Positions 22,865 through 32,705 of a DNA stretch of 64,000 bases are shown piece by piece. A program made the position numbers and the translations under genes. Below the pieces are notes generated by a model that was given only the letters and a program-made list of their open reading frames with translations, was not told the DNA's origin and did not search any database. Each line of letters opens with the position of its first letter. The first letter of the stretch is position 1. The stretch is from Stemphylium vesicarium (taxonomy: Eukaryota > Ascomycota > Dothideomycetes > Pleosporales > Pleosporaceae), in the NCBI GenBank assembly GCA_004380135.1, contig QXCR01000034.1:124001-188000 (forward strand), read 5' to 3'.

Positions 22865-24452
22865 TTCGCTTTGCAATGCAGCCAGACCGCCTCGTTCGCC
22901 TCGGGGAAGAAGGGAAGAACATGTTCTAGATTGACCCGGATCCACTCATGGGCATTAACATGGGACAAGAAAAAAAGGACAATGCTTTTTTAATTCAGCA
23001 TTCAGCAAAGACCAGTGTAGATGGATGCCCAAGTATGCCGTTTTAACCATGTTGTTAGGTAGGGTGTCAATGGAACGGGATAAGAGTTTTTTCTTCTATT
23101 TGGCGGTGGTGTGTTCACCGTATCCTGTGCACGCACATGTTCGGACGCATGTATCTCGGACGCATACATTTCGGAGGCAGCGAGCCAGCCAGCAGTGTGT
23201 TGTACGGGCGCATGAGCTGAACCAGGGTGAGGCAAAAGACGCAAAAACGGGACAACAAGACTCGATCTGGAAGAAAGCGGCGTCGGGTGAGACGGGAATC
23301 GTTCTTTCTTCGTTCCTATGTGTGGGAGGAGAGAACGGTCCTTTGGGGGGATACATCGGTAAACCGTAGTGCTTACTATGCGGAAAAGACGAAATACATT
23401 CATGCAGATGCAGATTAAAAAAGTGTCACACACCACTGATCGAACGAACCCCGTATCGAGGATGCTGACGCGCACGTACACTCAAATCGGTTGTTTATCG
23501 ACTTGGATACTTACCCGTCTCACCACCCCCTCCCAACCGATCCATCCATATATATAACAACGACCCCTGTACATTGATCTGTACGGCCGGCTCCGAGTGC
23601 CACTGTCGTGGTGGCCGCTTGTCACGCAACCGTCGTTGGCGTCTGCTGGCGGTCCGACGAACGGCCTTTCTCTATGGCCGGGGTTCCAAGGAGGACGGAC
23701 TTTTTCTTCTGTCTATCTAGGCAAGGGGTTGTTCGGCATACCCCCCTGGGCTGGCTGCACCGGGGTCTCGGCGGTATTTTCTGTTTTGTTCTACTACTTG
23801 GTGACTTGCATAACACGGGATTCGCGATCCTTGCATGTCTTGGTGTTGTAGGGGTTCCATGGCTTTTCGAGCAACTGTACAAGTTGCCGATTTATACGTG
23901 GGGTAAGAGACGCGGATGCTGGACTATTTCGTGTGCGTCACTGAATGTAGGGTCGGACGAAGTGTTGGGTTCATGTGTCCGCGCGGCTTTCGTACGGAAG
24001 ATCATTTGTGGTGGGCGTGTATTTGGTTCTGTATATTATCGACTTGGTTTGTGCTTGTAGTGCTCTATGTCGAGAGTGCGTAACTATTATACTATTGGTG
24101 AAGGATATGTTTCTTCAGATGGCGAAGCATAGCGTGCCATTGTCTTTGAACTCGAGTACGGCAGCCCATTGTTGCCCAAGTAGCGCTCCCTCCGCCTCAT
24201 AATAAGTCTGATAATGAGGCGGTTTTCATAGTGGTGACTTTTTGGACATGCATGCTCTTAGCATTCGAATTTCGAGCAGGGCTCTTTGTGGCGATTAAGA
24301 CTAGATGCTGGCGCAGAGCATCAATTCCTGCGAGCCAGCACTGCCATCCAGCGATTCGACTCGGTATAGAGTGCGTACTGGACCGTCTTCTTGGGTCATC
24401 AGGCCGGTGTCGTATACCACAGCTTCCCACAAGGTATCTGTAGAAACGACAC
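22050..24452. other. Gene desert, part 2
   Basis: About 2.4 kb up to the PSF2 stop codon. It contains a CT microsatellite (listed separately), a TATATATAA string near 23549 and several short frames (for example 150 codons at 23608-24060) without domains. A pair of CGGACGCAT repeats lies at about 23132-23165. Confidence 0.4.
22824..22864. repeat. (CT)15 microsatellite followed by (CG)5
   Basis: Fifteen perfect CT units at 22824-22853 run straight into a CGCGCGCGCGC tract (22854-22864). Frames crossing it translate as Ser-Leu or Arg-Glu repeats, which are artefacts of the repeat. The polypurine/polypyrimidine tract next to alternating CG could adopt non-B DNA. Confidence 0.9.
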
Positions 24453-25311
24453 TCATTGCATGTCCATTTCATCGTCGTCGTAATCCGCTGTGCCTGAGTA
24501 TCCATTCTCCAGCTCTTCTCGATCTCGGTCTTTGCGCTGCTGTTCTCGTGAAGCTGCGATTTTCCTGCTCAAGGTTAGCAAACTGCCGGCCAAACCCCAT
24601 GCCACGGTATATACCTCAGCCCATCAATTACACCAATAATAAATGTTCTCCCCTCGCCTACTTCCATGCCCCCAACGCCGTTCATCTTGAATCCACCACC
24701 TGCATCCAACACTTCGGCACCGCTTCTGAGCTTTGCCATGCGTACCTCCCGTAGACCTCTCAACAGCTTGCGCACATTATCTGGGTCTTCGAAGTCGTCC
24801 GACGCTGTCTCCAGCAGCATCTCGCCCAGCTCAAGCCAGTGGTAGGGCAAGGCATCTGGTGCCCCATCTGCTGTTGAGTTGGACAAGAAGGGAGGTGAGG
24901 TCGGAAGTGTATTATTGGAAGGCTGTGGAGGCAATCGCGGGGGAGGAGAGAATGTCTCTGCGTGTTCAATTTCGTGGTCCAGGATTGCTGTTAGAGAGTG
25001 GCTATTCAGCCATGGCGGTGGCAGGATATTTGCGCGTCGCTGGCGCTTGAGCAACAGGGCGAGCCATAGGGGCGTATTGGCTCGGTGGGGTGGGTTCAGA
25101 GACCTTATAGGTCCCTATGTATTAGATTAGCGCTGTACGACTATACATACTTGGGCATGGGGACGTCGGTGGTGGGGTGTTGGAGGGGCATACGCACCCC
25201 GAGAAGCTCGAGTCCCTCGAGTCTTTGGCGCGGGATAATCGTGATGAGCTCCATTTCACATAGGAAAGCTATCTCCGGAGGCGTAAGCCCCGGTGGAAGA
25301 GGCAATGCCAT
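24453..25311 (-). CDS. PSF2: GINS complex subunit Psf2
   Basis: Three exons: 25311-25198, 25114-24615, 24564-24453; introns of 83 nt (donor GTGCGT) and 50 nt (donor GTATAT), 241 aa. The first intron sits inside an otherwise open frame; removing it restores [41 protein letters not shown], the hallmark Psf2 segment. The N-terminus MALPLPPGLTPPEIAFLCEMELITIIPRQRLE is typical. The last exon gives a charged tail ending DDDEMDMQ. Psf2 is one of four GINS subunits of the Cdc45-MCM-GINS replicative helicase in the nucleus. The gene is divergent from ALG10 with 183 bp between the start codons, implying a shared promoter. Confidence 0.93.
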
Positions 25312-25494
25312 GTTGCGACGCGTTAACTTGGGCCGCGAAGTATTGTCCAAGAGTCGAGTTGAAGACGCGCCGCGGTAAGTAGCCGACTTGGGACTAGCTT
25401 CTTCAGAATAGCTGCATACTACCAAGTGGCTTTTACCATTGTCTTCACTTTCCCGAAACACTTGTTTGTCGCTTTGGAAGCGCAGGCACCATCA
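25312..25494. promoter_or_regulatory. Short bidirectional promoter PSF2 / ALG10
   Basis: Only 183 bp separate the two divergent start codons, so both 5' leaders and core promoters must lie here or overlap. No TATA-like box seen. Confidence 0.6.
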
Positions 25495-27386
25495 ATGCCT
25501 TCTTTAATTGAAACATGGTCGCTGCCTGGTGCTGTTGTTTTGACCGTCTGCCTGACGGTGAACTGGGCCGAGCATGTGTCAAGCATAGTACCAGCGCCAT
25601 ACCTCGTGAGTCTGCATGCCGCCATGATATTTAGATGCTAATAAGACCAGGATGAGTTTTTCCACGTGCCGCAGGCTCAGAAATATTGCATGGGCGATTA
25701 CTCGTGGGATCCCAAAATCACTACTCCGCCAGGCTTGTACGAACAAATTGCTTGACTGATGTACACAGATTAACTTACTGCCTGCTTAGATACCTGGTAT
25801 CCAAACTTTTCGCCCCCTTTTTGGGTTGCTCTACGCGCATCTTGCGTATGCAAAATGCTGTTGCTCTTTGCGCTATACTCCCAATGAGCTATTTCATCCT
25901 CCGCATCTTACGCTTTCGCGACAATCCAAGGAAACCTTCACACGAGAGCGAGGATGTGTCTCGAAAGGATCCTCCGGTCGAAGACCCGACTTTTCTGGTT
26001 GATGTTATCTCTGCTCTTAACATCTGTCTTTTTCCTCCTCTCTTTTTCTTCTCCGCGCTGTACTACACTGATGTGATGTCCACTTTGGTCGTCTTGTTCG
26101 CATACACTGCGCACCTGGCAGGTTCAAAATCGCAATTGAGCTTTACATCCAATGTTGGAGTTCTGCTGTTCGGAATCGTTTCTCTCTTTTTCAGACAAAC
26201 CAATATCTTCTGGGTAGCTGTGTTTCCTGCTGGGCTTGTTGTTGTAAACGCTCTGAAGGCGGACGCACCCTCACCCACCTCGAGCACTAGAGATATTGCG
26301 GCGGTTTTGCAGGATAGCTGGAGCAAAGGGATGATTGCCGATTGCTCCGTACAGGATACCGGGGTACAAGGTGCGCAAGGTCATATCTGTCTCAAAAAGA
26401 ATTACACTGACCAATTATTGCTAGACGTTGTCCTCTTCTTGATCTCGACAGTGGTTGCTGCTTTGAGTAAGCCTCTGCTTGTACTCAAGGTTGCTATACC
26501 ATATGCAATCCTCCTAGTTCTATTTGCTGGATTTGTTGCTTGGAACGGTAGCGTTGTCCTGGGTAAGCGTTATTCATCTATCCTGGGTTTGACAGAGCTG
26601 ACATCAAAAGGCGATAAATCTGCACATACCGCCACAATACACCTTCCCCAAATGTTGTACATCTGGCCATACTTTGCCTTCTTCTCCCTTCCGCTCCTAC
26701 TCGGACCACTACTCAAACCTGTTGTTCCGATTCTGCCAGAAAGACTACGAATCACCTGGGACCAGACCTTCAAAACCTCGATTTATCGTCTCCCATCTCT
26801 TCTTGCGTTCGGATCATTCATTGCTTTCGCCCTGCTCGCTGTCCACTTTAACACCATCATCCACCCATATACCTTGGCCGACAACCGCCATTACGTGTTT
26901 TACGTTTTCAAGCTGTTACGTCTGTATCCAGCCTTGAGATACCTCGCAGTACCCGTATACTGTGTCTGCGCATGGTTGATCATCCAGGCTCTCGCCGCGC
27001 AGAAAACGGCATCACCACCCAAGAGTAAGGAGACCACGAGCAGCAAAGGGAAAGCCGATTCGAATCTAGGGCCAGCCAACCGCCAGCCCTGTCAAGTCAG
27101 CTTCGTCGTCATATGGCTAGCCACGACTGCCTTGTCCGTCGTTACTGCACCTCTAGTAGAGCCACGTTATTTCATCATCCCTTGGGTCATCTGGCGATTG
27201 CATGTGCCATGCAATGTAGCCACGGATCAGAAAGCGTCGTTTGGAAAGAGAAAATCATCTGAGATACGCTTGGTTTTCGAAGGTTTGTGGCATCTAGCCA
27301 TCAATCTGGTCGTTTCATACACGTTCCTGTACCGAACCTTTACATGGTCTAGCGAACCCGGCAATCTGCAGCGTTTCATCTGGTAG
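25495..27386 (+). CDS. ALG10: Dolichyl-P-Glc alpha-1,2-glucosyltransferase Alg10
   Basis: Three exons: 25495-25605, 25651-25736, 25790-27386; introns of 45 and 53 nt with donors GTGAGT and GTACGA, 597 aa. Splicing produces VPAPYL-DEFFHVPQAQKYC ... WDPKITTPPGL-YLVSKLF, the strongly conserved N-terminal luminal segment of Alg10 with the DEFFH acidic motif. The rest is a polytopic membrane protein with many hydrophobic spans and the conserved LADNRHYVFYVF motif. Alg10 adds the terminal glucose to the lipid-linked oligosaccharide on the luminal side of the ER membrane, the last step before transfer to protein by oligosaccharyltransferase. The C-terminal half has a Lys/Ser-rich loop near residue 470. 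Confidence 0.93.
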
Positions 27387-27825
27387 AAGAGTTATTATCA
27401 TTGACACTGAGCATATGCTGCTGTGAAGAATAGGTCAAGTCAAGGATTTCCGTAAGGATGTAGATAGATTTGTCCTCGGGTCTACCTCTCTGATCAGTCT
27501 GCAGTAATAGACGAATGTGTTTTCGAGAACTGAGCAATGCCTTGCGACGGGCGCATAGTAATAGCGGTAACAGTCGTATTGATGCATATTAGTACAAAAC
27601 TCCCAACAACAGCGCAATATCCATTCGAACAACGAGAACGCCCGGCTCCTTTTTCTTCAATTCCTGTCGTCTCTACCCACTCATGCAGAATTACGCATGG
27701 TCTAGCAACCCGCCAACGTTTTTTTCTGGCCCATGACGCGGTTCCCCCTCATCTCCACTGTATCTGTATATCTGCGCACTGTCTCCCATAGCCGCTCATC
27801 TCTCCAAATCTTCCATCACAACATC
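27387..27825. other. Convergent 3' region between ALG10 and VTC1
   Basis: Both genes end toward this 439-bp stretch, so it should contain both 3' UTRs and polyadenylation signals. No coding motif seen. Confidence 0.5.
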
Positions 27826-28289
27826 CTAGTTCTTGCTGTGCTCGTCGCCTCCCATGGTCAACCTCAGCACAAAGTTAACGATAACGGCAGCGAACAGGGC
27901 AATGGTGAGAATGGTCGGGCCCAGCCTGTCATCAAAGCCTCCCTGACCCCTCAACCTTATGCTCCTGGCGCGCCAGTGGAATGTAAACAGAGCATAGATC
28001 ATGGCCATCATAGCAACGAGGGTAAAGAGACCGGCGGAAATCTTTCCGATCTTGTCGCCAAAGTTGAGGAGGCCGATTGCGAGACCGCCGAGGATGACGG
28101 TGAAGTTGAGCCATGAGAGGAAGGTACGCTCGTTGGCGAAGAAGACTTTGGGCTCGACGCGGGTGGGGAGGGCGATGCGCTTGCCTGGTGGGAGAGTTAG
28201 CGAAGTGTTGTTTGTGTGCGCGGAACAGGGAGGAGCGCAGAGGACACGAGCTTACCCGGCGCGGTCTGGAGGAGCGGTTGAGTAGACAT
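27826..28289 (-). CDS. VTC1: Vacuolar transporter chaperone subunit Vtc1
   Basis: Two exons: 28289-28256 and 28184-27826, with a 71-nt intron (donor GTAAGC, branch GCTAAC, acceptor CCAG), 130 aa. The first exon codes MSTQPLLQTAP; the second begins GKRIALPTRVEPKVFFANERTFLSWLNF and holds three membrane spans, with the conserved WRARSIRLRGQGGFDDRLGP loop before the last. Length and sequence match Vtc1, the small membrane subunit of the VTC complex that makes and translocates inorganic polyphosphate into the vacuole. The protein ends in a short hydrophilic tail MGGDEHSKN. Confidence 0.94.
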
Positions 28290-28846
28290 GACGATGATGG
28301 TGATAGCCCCACTGGTGTCGCAACGGGAGCTCTTGGGAGGTTTCCTGGGCAAGTTCTGGGCTGCAATTGACGGGAAGGACGAAAAGCAAGAGTTGACGCA
28401 GGTCGAGTAGTCACAGTCAGGAAGCAACAGAGAGGTGAGATTTGTTGAAACAAGCGTCAGAAATAATCAGAGCTTCCTTCGTCTTGCGGGTCGCGATGAA
28501 CCCAGAAGCACACCCATGCGAATCGAGGTCCGCGCTGCAACCAATTGCGAGGCGGCGTGCGCCCATGTGACAGCGCCGGGATGCGGGTATCTGATTGGCT
28601 CGCTACTCCCGTGCCGGGGCCCGGGGTGGCCCGGCACCTGCTGTGCTTTGCGAACAAAGCAAGCAACCACGTCGGCATGCAGGCACTGGCCCTTGGCCCT
28701 TTGACGCTAGCTCCCCCAAACACGTAAACACGAACATTTGCGCCTCACCACCGTACACTACTGCTTGTCATCGTCTCGAATCTTGTCCGCCCACCCTACT
28801 CCAACCAAGCCGCTTTCCCTGCATTACTACCACAGACATCATCATT
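28290..28846. promoter_or_regulatory. Divergent promoter region VTC1 / Tctex-1
   Basis: A 557-bp divergent intergenic stretch. It is GC-rich around 28490-28700 and C/T-rich just before the Tctex-1 ATG, as expected for a fungal 5' leader. No named operator recognised. Confidence 0.45.
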
Positions 28847-29454
28847 ATGGCCGTCAGTACTTCCGAGACCGGAGCCGCGAGCAGACTGCTAACATGCGAG
28901 ATATAGTCCCAGTCACCGCTTCCTACTACTGAGCTGCAGGAGATTGCTCAAACCGTAAGGAAACCCGCAGATTTTCCCATCTGGCACTGCATGAGCTTAT
29001 AATGTGGATTTAGGCCTGCGAACAAGCCATCGGATCCGCAGCATCGTACGACCACACCAAAGTAGGAGACTGGAACAGCGAGATTATTGTAAGTTGCTCT
29101 CTCCGCCTATTCACCGTCTCTCCGGATCCTCCCAGACATCCTAGCCATACATGACTAACCACCCCCCAGCAATACATCCTCAAGACCCTTATCAGCAAAA
29201 CTAGCCCCACGCCAGACTCATCAACCCCCGACGCCCCCTCGCAGCCCGCCTACAAGTACATTGCCAACAGCACCGTCATCCAACACCACGGCTCCACGCC
29301 TGCCGACATTGAGAAGCAGGGCCGTCGCGGCATGCACAGCGCTGTCGGCGCCTTCTGGAACAACGAGAAGGATGGAACCTACACCTACAAGTGGGAGGCC
29401 GCCGACAGCAAGGGCATGGACATTGTCATTACCATTACCTGGATCGCTATCTAG
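28847..29454 (+). CDS. Dynein light chain, Tctex-1/DYNLT type
   Basis: Four exons: 28847-28852, 28907-28954, 29014-29088, 29170-29454; introns of 54, 59 and 81 nt. The first exon codes only Met-Ala; its intron has a weak GTCAGT donor but a strong GCTAAC branch and TAG acceptor, and only this splice keeps MA-SQSPLPTTELQEIAQT in frame with ACEQAIGSAASYDHTKVGDWNSEII. The product, 137 aa, contains the Tctex-1 fold: the helical N-terminus, YKYIANSTVIQHHG, the AVGAFWNNEKDGTYTYKWEA strand and a C-terminal ITWIAI edge strand. It is a light chain of cytoplasmic dynein 1, binding the intermediate chain and cargo. An in-frame open stretch continues after the stop. Confidence 0.88.
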
Positions 29455-29631
29455 AAGGTAAACGGCGACAAGGCTGGTGCTGGTGATGCCAAGGATGGGT
29501 GGGAGAGCTCTCGTCTGCCCAGCAGCAGTAGGAGAGGGACGTTTGCGGAGAAGAAGAGGGCGCCGACCATTCCGAAGAAACAAGGTCCGAGTGAGGACTA
29601 TGTGAATGGCTTACTGAGAGGTGCCAAGTGA
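29455..29631 (+). other. In-frame, coding-like extension after the Tctex-1 stop codon
   Basis: After the TAG at 29452-29454 the same frame stays open for 58 codons up to a TGA at 29629-29631 and reads like protein: KVNGDKAGAGDAKDGW, then SSSRRGTFAEKKRAPTIPKK and EDYVNGLLRGAK. No splice pair that would remove the stop is evident. It may be translated by readthrough, be a relic of an older longer C-terminus, or be chance. Confidence 0.4.
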
Positions 29632-30025
29632 GGGGTCGTTTGGCTTGGATATACTGTCCAAGTAGTATTTATTCTTCTCCTTTTCCTCATGGCTATCGGC
29701 GTTGAAAACCTCGGTGTGCATGGTCGCGTGCTTCCCAACGCCACGACTACGAAATTGATACATGTTACTTTTTACTCGGCTTGTGAGTGTCTTGACGTGC
29801 ATTGTGTGTTTGGATTTAACAGTTGGTATATATCGTCTCATCCTTTCGTCCACATGGCCATCTCAGCCTTGAGTTGCCGTCTCGCATCATGCATTCCGCA
29901 TCCCCACCCACCCAGCACAAAGAAGCATCAGCTCCATGCGTGATAGCAAAAGCCCATCATCGTGTATCAAGTCATCCAAAATGCTAAGAAAATAAACAAT
30001 AGCCGGAAAAAAAAAGAAAGGTATT
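29632..30025. other. Convergent 3' region between Tctex-1 and the bZIP gene
   Basis: About 390 bp; 3' flanks of two convergent genes. Contains an A-rich run near 30005-30015 on the plus strand. No gene seen. Confidence 0.45.
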
Positions 30026-31213
30026 TTAGGCATCCACCTTTGGGCTCTCAGCCTGTGTACCAACACCGTCAGTGTGCGTAGAGCTACTTCGTCCGCTAGT
30101 AGCCTGCTCCCGCTTGCTGATGAGCGCCTTCAATTCATCCGTAGTGCTCTTGCCGCCATTCTTCTCAGTAATGAGACCCTTGAGCCACAGGTTTTCCGTC
30201 TGCAGTTGCTGGATAGTAGCTTCAAGCTTGGCCACCTTCTCCTGGGCTTCCTTTTGGGACTGCTCGAGAGCCTGCTCGCGTTGTTTCTTCTTGATACGGA
30301 AGCGGGCGCTTGCAGCCGTGTTTCTGCGACGCTTGTCCTCTTCTGCGGCCACCCGAGCGTTCTCGTCAAGCGACTGTGGCATCACGGGCGCGACATTGTC
30401 AATCTTGCGCTTCTTCGACGCCTGGTCGTAGCCTTGTGCGATTGGTGATATCGAAGAGGTGGGCGAGGCGTAGTTGGGTGCAAGCGGATAGTGGTTAGGC
30501 TGAGTAGGCGCCAATGGTAGAGATGGATCGAAACCTGTGCTGGCAGGGAAGTTGTTGAAGTCGGTGAAAGGGAAGTCGCCTACAAACAGAGGGTCAGCCA
30601 TGGCTCGTGGACAGGCACCTTCATGAGGAGAGGCGTTCGAGTAGGAAGGCAATGGGCATGTTGTACGCAGTATAAGCAGCCATGCTCAGCTGCAGGGCTG
30701 CATGTACACAGCATCTTCTGAGTGGCTGCTATGCGTAGCGTGGGGTGACGATGCAGGCAACACATGGCGGGGCTTGTATGCGCCGCGCCAGTCCGCCATT
30801 GGCCAGCCTGTCGCAGACACTACAGAACCGTTGCGGCGGGTAATCTTCAATTAAGCCAGACTATGTCCGTCTCTCGGCCAGGGAAGGCATCGGATAATAA
30901 CAAGAGACTTACTATTCAAGTTGAAGTCCATGTTTGCGTCGGCGTCAGTGCTCGGGTTGCGCGGAAACTCTCCGCCCGTCTTCAAGGGCTGCGACTGCTC
31001 GCTGTCGAAATTGATGTCGAAGTCGCCAGGCGAGTTGAAGTCAATGCTGGCGTTGCGAGCGTTGTTAACGTCGTAAAAGTCGGCGTTGAGGAAGTCAGAG
31101 AAGTCCTCGACAGGCGCCGGCTCGGCGAGCAGGTCCTGCTGTGGCGACGGCTGATTGAGCGTCGCGATGTACTGGGACACGTTGGGCCCTCGCTGCCCCT
31201 TGTAAGATGACAT
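30026..31213 (-). CDS. metR: bZIP transcription factor, MetR/Cys3 type
   Basis: Two exons: 31213-30913 and 30579-30026, 284 aa, joined over an unusually long 333-nt intron (donor GTAAGT, acceptor TTTGTAG) that unites DFNLN and SDFPFTDFNNFPAS. The basic region KRRRNTAASARFRIKKKQREQ (about 183-203) and the following leucine-zipper heptads are near-diagnostic for the Cys3/MetR sulfur regulators; the N-terminal MSSYKGQRGPNVSQYIATLN and the FPFTDFN segment also fit that family. Such factors activate sulfate and sulfur-amino-acid assimilation genes when sulfur is limiting and are controlled by an SCF ligase (MetB/Scon-2). Nuclear. Function is inferred from family. Confidence 0.87.
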
Positions 31214-32705
31214 GAGCGTTTGCCTGTGGTCCAGTCGACGATAAGGTGAAGTCGCTGGAGGTTATTGTCGTGGAAATTGGGGGCCTCGGAGGGGTTTTGG
31301 ACCGGCGAGACCCGTGTTGTAAGAAAGCGGGTCCGATCGCGCTTGCGTGTCTTTTCGCGAGGTTGGATATTCCGTCTGCGCTGTCCAAGAGATGTTGGCA
31401 GTTTCGGTGTAGAGGTACCGTTCCACGAGGCTTGTTTGTGTAGAAAGTGTAAAAAGCAAGAGGGCTGTGTGCGGGAATGGTGACGTTGGATGGTTGTCAA
31501 AGCTGCGCAGGCCGTTCGAGATTCCCCGCGGTCGGAGTGAATTTAGTGACTGTTAGCGATTACAAAACAGGCAAAACCGCGGTATTGCCGAGAGACTTCC
31601 CCCCACGTGCTTCTGGGGCTGCAAATGAAGTCGCTGCTCGGGATAAATATCTATGTTTGTACGTTGGAGCCTGCGCGGTGAGAAGATACCATTTACTTGA
31701 CTGCAGGACTTGATCAGGTCAAACAATTATCTCCGTGCTGCTTTCTCAGCTTGCGCCCTTTGGATTACTTTCGCTGGTCAACCAGAATTTATAATCAACG
31801 ACGCACACGCTGACAGTAGCAAATCACAAGTCGCCCAAATCGGCCGACGTTTCTCCGCCGATTTAGCGGTCATCCGCCGGCATACTCACATGCAGCAGCG
31901 GCACTTGCAAGGCAGCATGTAGGAACCTTGTTGATGGAGTGTTGAAGTATGACATATCGTACGACAGCTTCCCGAAAAATTGTCGCGCACACAACAACCA
32001 GTGTGAATCCTTTCGCACAGCGGGAGTGAATGAGAGGAGGAATGCACCCTTCAAAATACCTTCGAACGCATTGCGGTGTTATAAGTATCACTATGACGGA
32101 TTGATAATGCGTCGGACTCGTTCCTGGGTAATCAAACATCGTGCAGTAGCTAAGGGCATTGGTCAGCTTCTTTGCGATACGCACCAATTCCGCAGCAACT
32201 AGTAGCGCTGTTTGTGGAATCCTGTGGCCGGCGGATCACCTTTTACGCTACATGATTATCTAACATGAACAGGAGGAACAACTTTGATACTGCTTGATCA
32301 AATTCAAAGTCTACTCAAGCGGTGGGAAGCTATGCGGCGGATACTTCCTTTCATGATTGTGAGATTCTAGTCCGTCTAGGTAAGGATGTAGACTTGAGCG
32401 CTATGAGCTTAATGAGCCTCAAGCGTAAGTGTGCTCAAGTGTCGGCGCACCTTGTAGCTTTTCAGGCCGGCTTATGAACCAGCTATGAACCCTTCTGCTC
32501 GTCCCTGTTATACTCAAGTTTTCATCGGCAAGGCTGTATCCATGGATGGAGTCTCGGGTGGTTCGCGTCACGTGGTGGCAGGGTTAACGCGTCTGACCGC
32601 CTGAGCGCGACTTACCTAGGTACTACCCAGGTACTATCGATAAACGCTTCTACCATCAACAACCGTCTCAACCCCTCCCATGCAGACGGGAAAAGCACAG
32701 ATGCA
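31214..32705. promoter_or_regulatory. Divergent promoter region of metR and CHL4
   Basis: About 1.5 kb between two outward start codons. Several short frames, none with a domain. No tRNA or repeat seen. The first 250 bp before the bZIP ATG give overlapping open frames from the 5' leader. Confidence 0.45.

Noticed and set aside
22393..22993. Frames with Ser-Leu or Arg-Glu repeats
   Set aside because: The repeats are translations of the CT microsatellite; the remaining sequence shows no protein-like pattern.
23608..24060. 150-codon plus-strand frame after a TATATATAA string
   Set aside because: A second frame overlaps it in another phase, the sequence has no domain, and the TATA-like string alone is weak evidence.
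29221..29583. 120-codon minus-strand frame
   Set aside because: Antisense to the last Tctex-1 exon, whose coding sense is clear.
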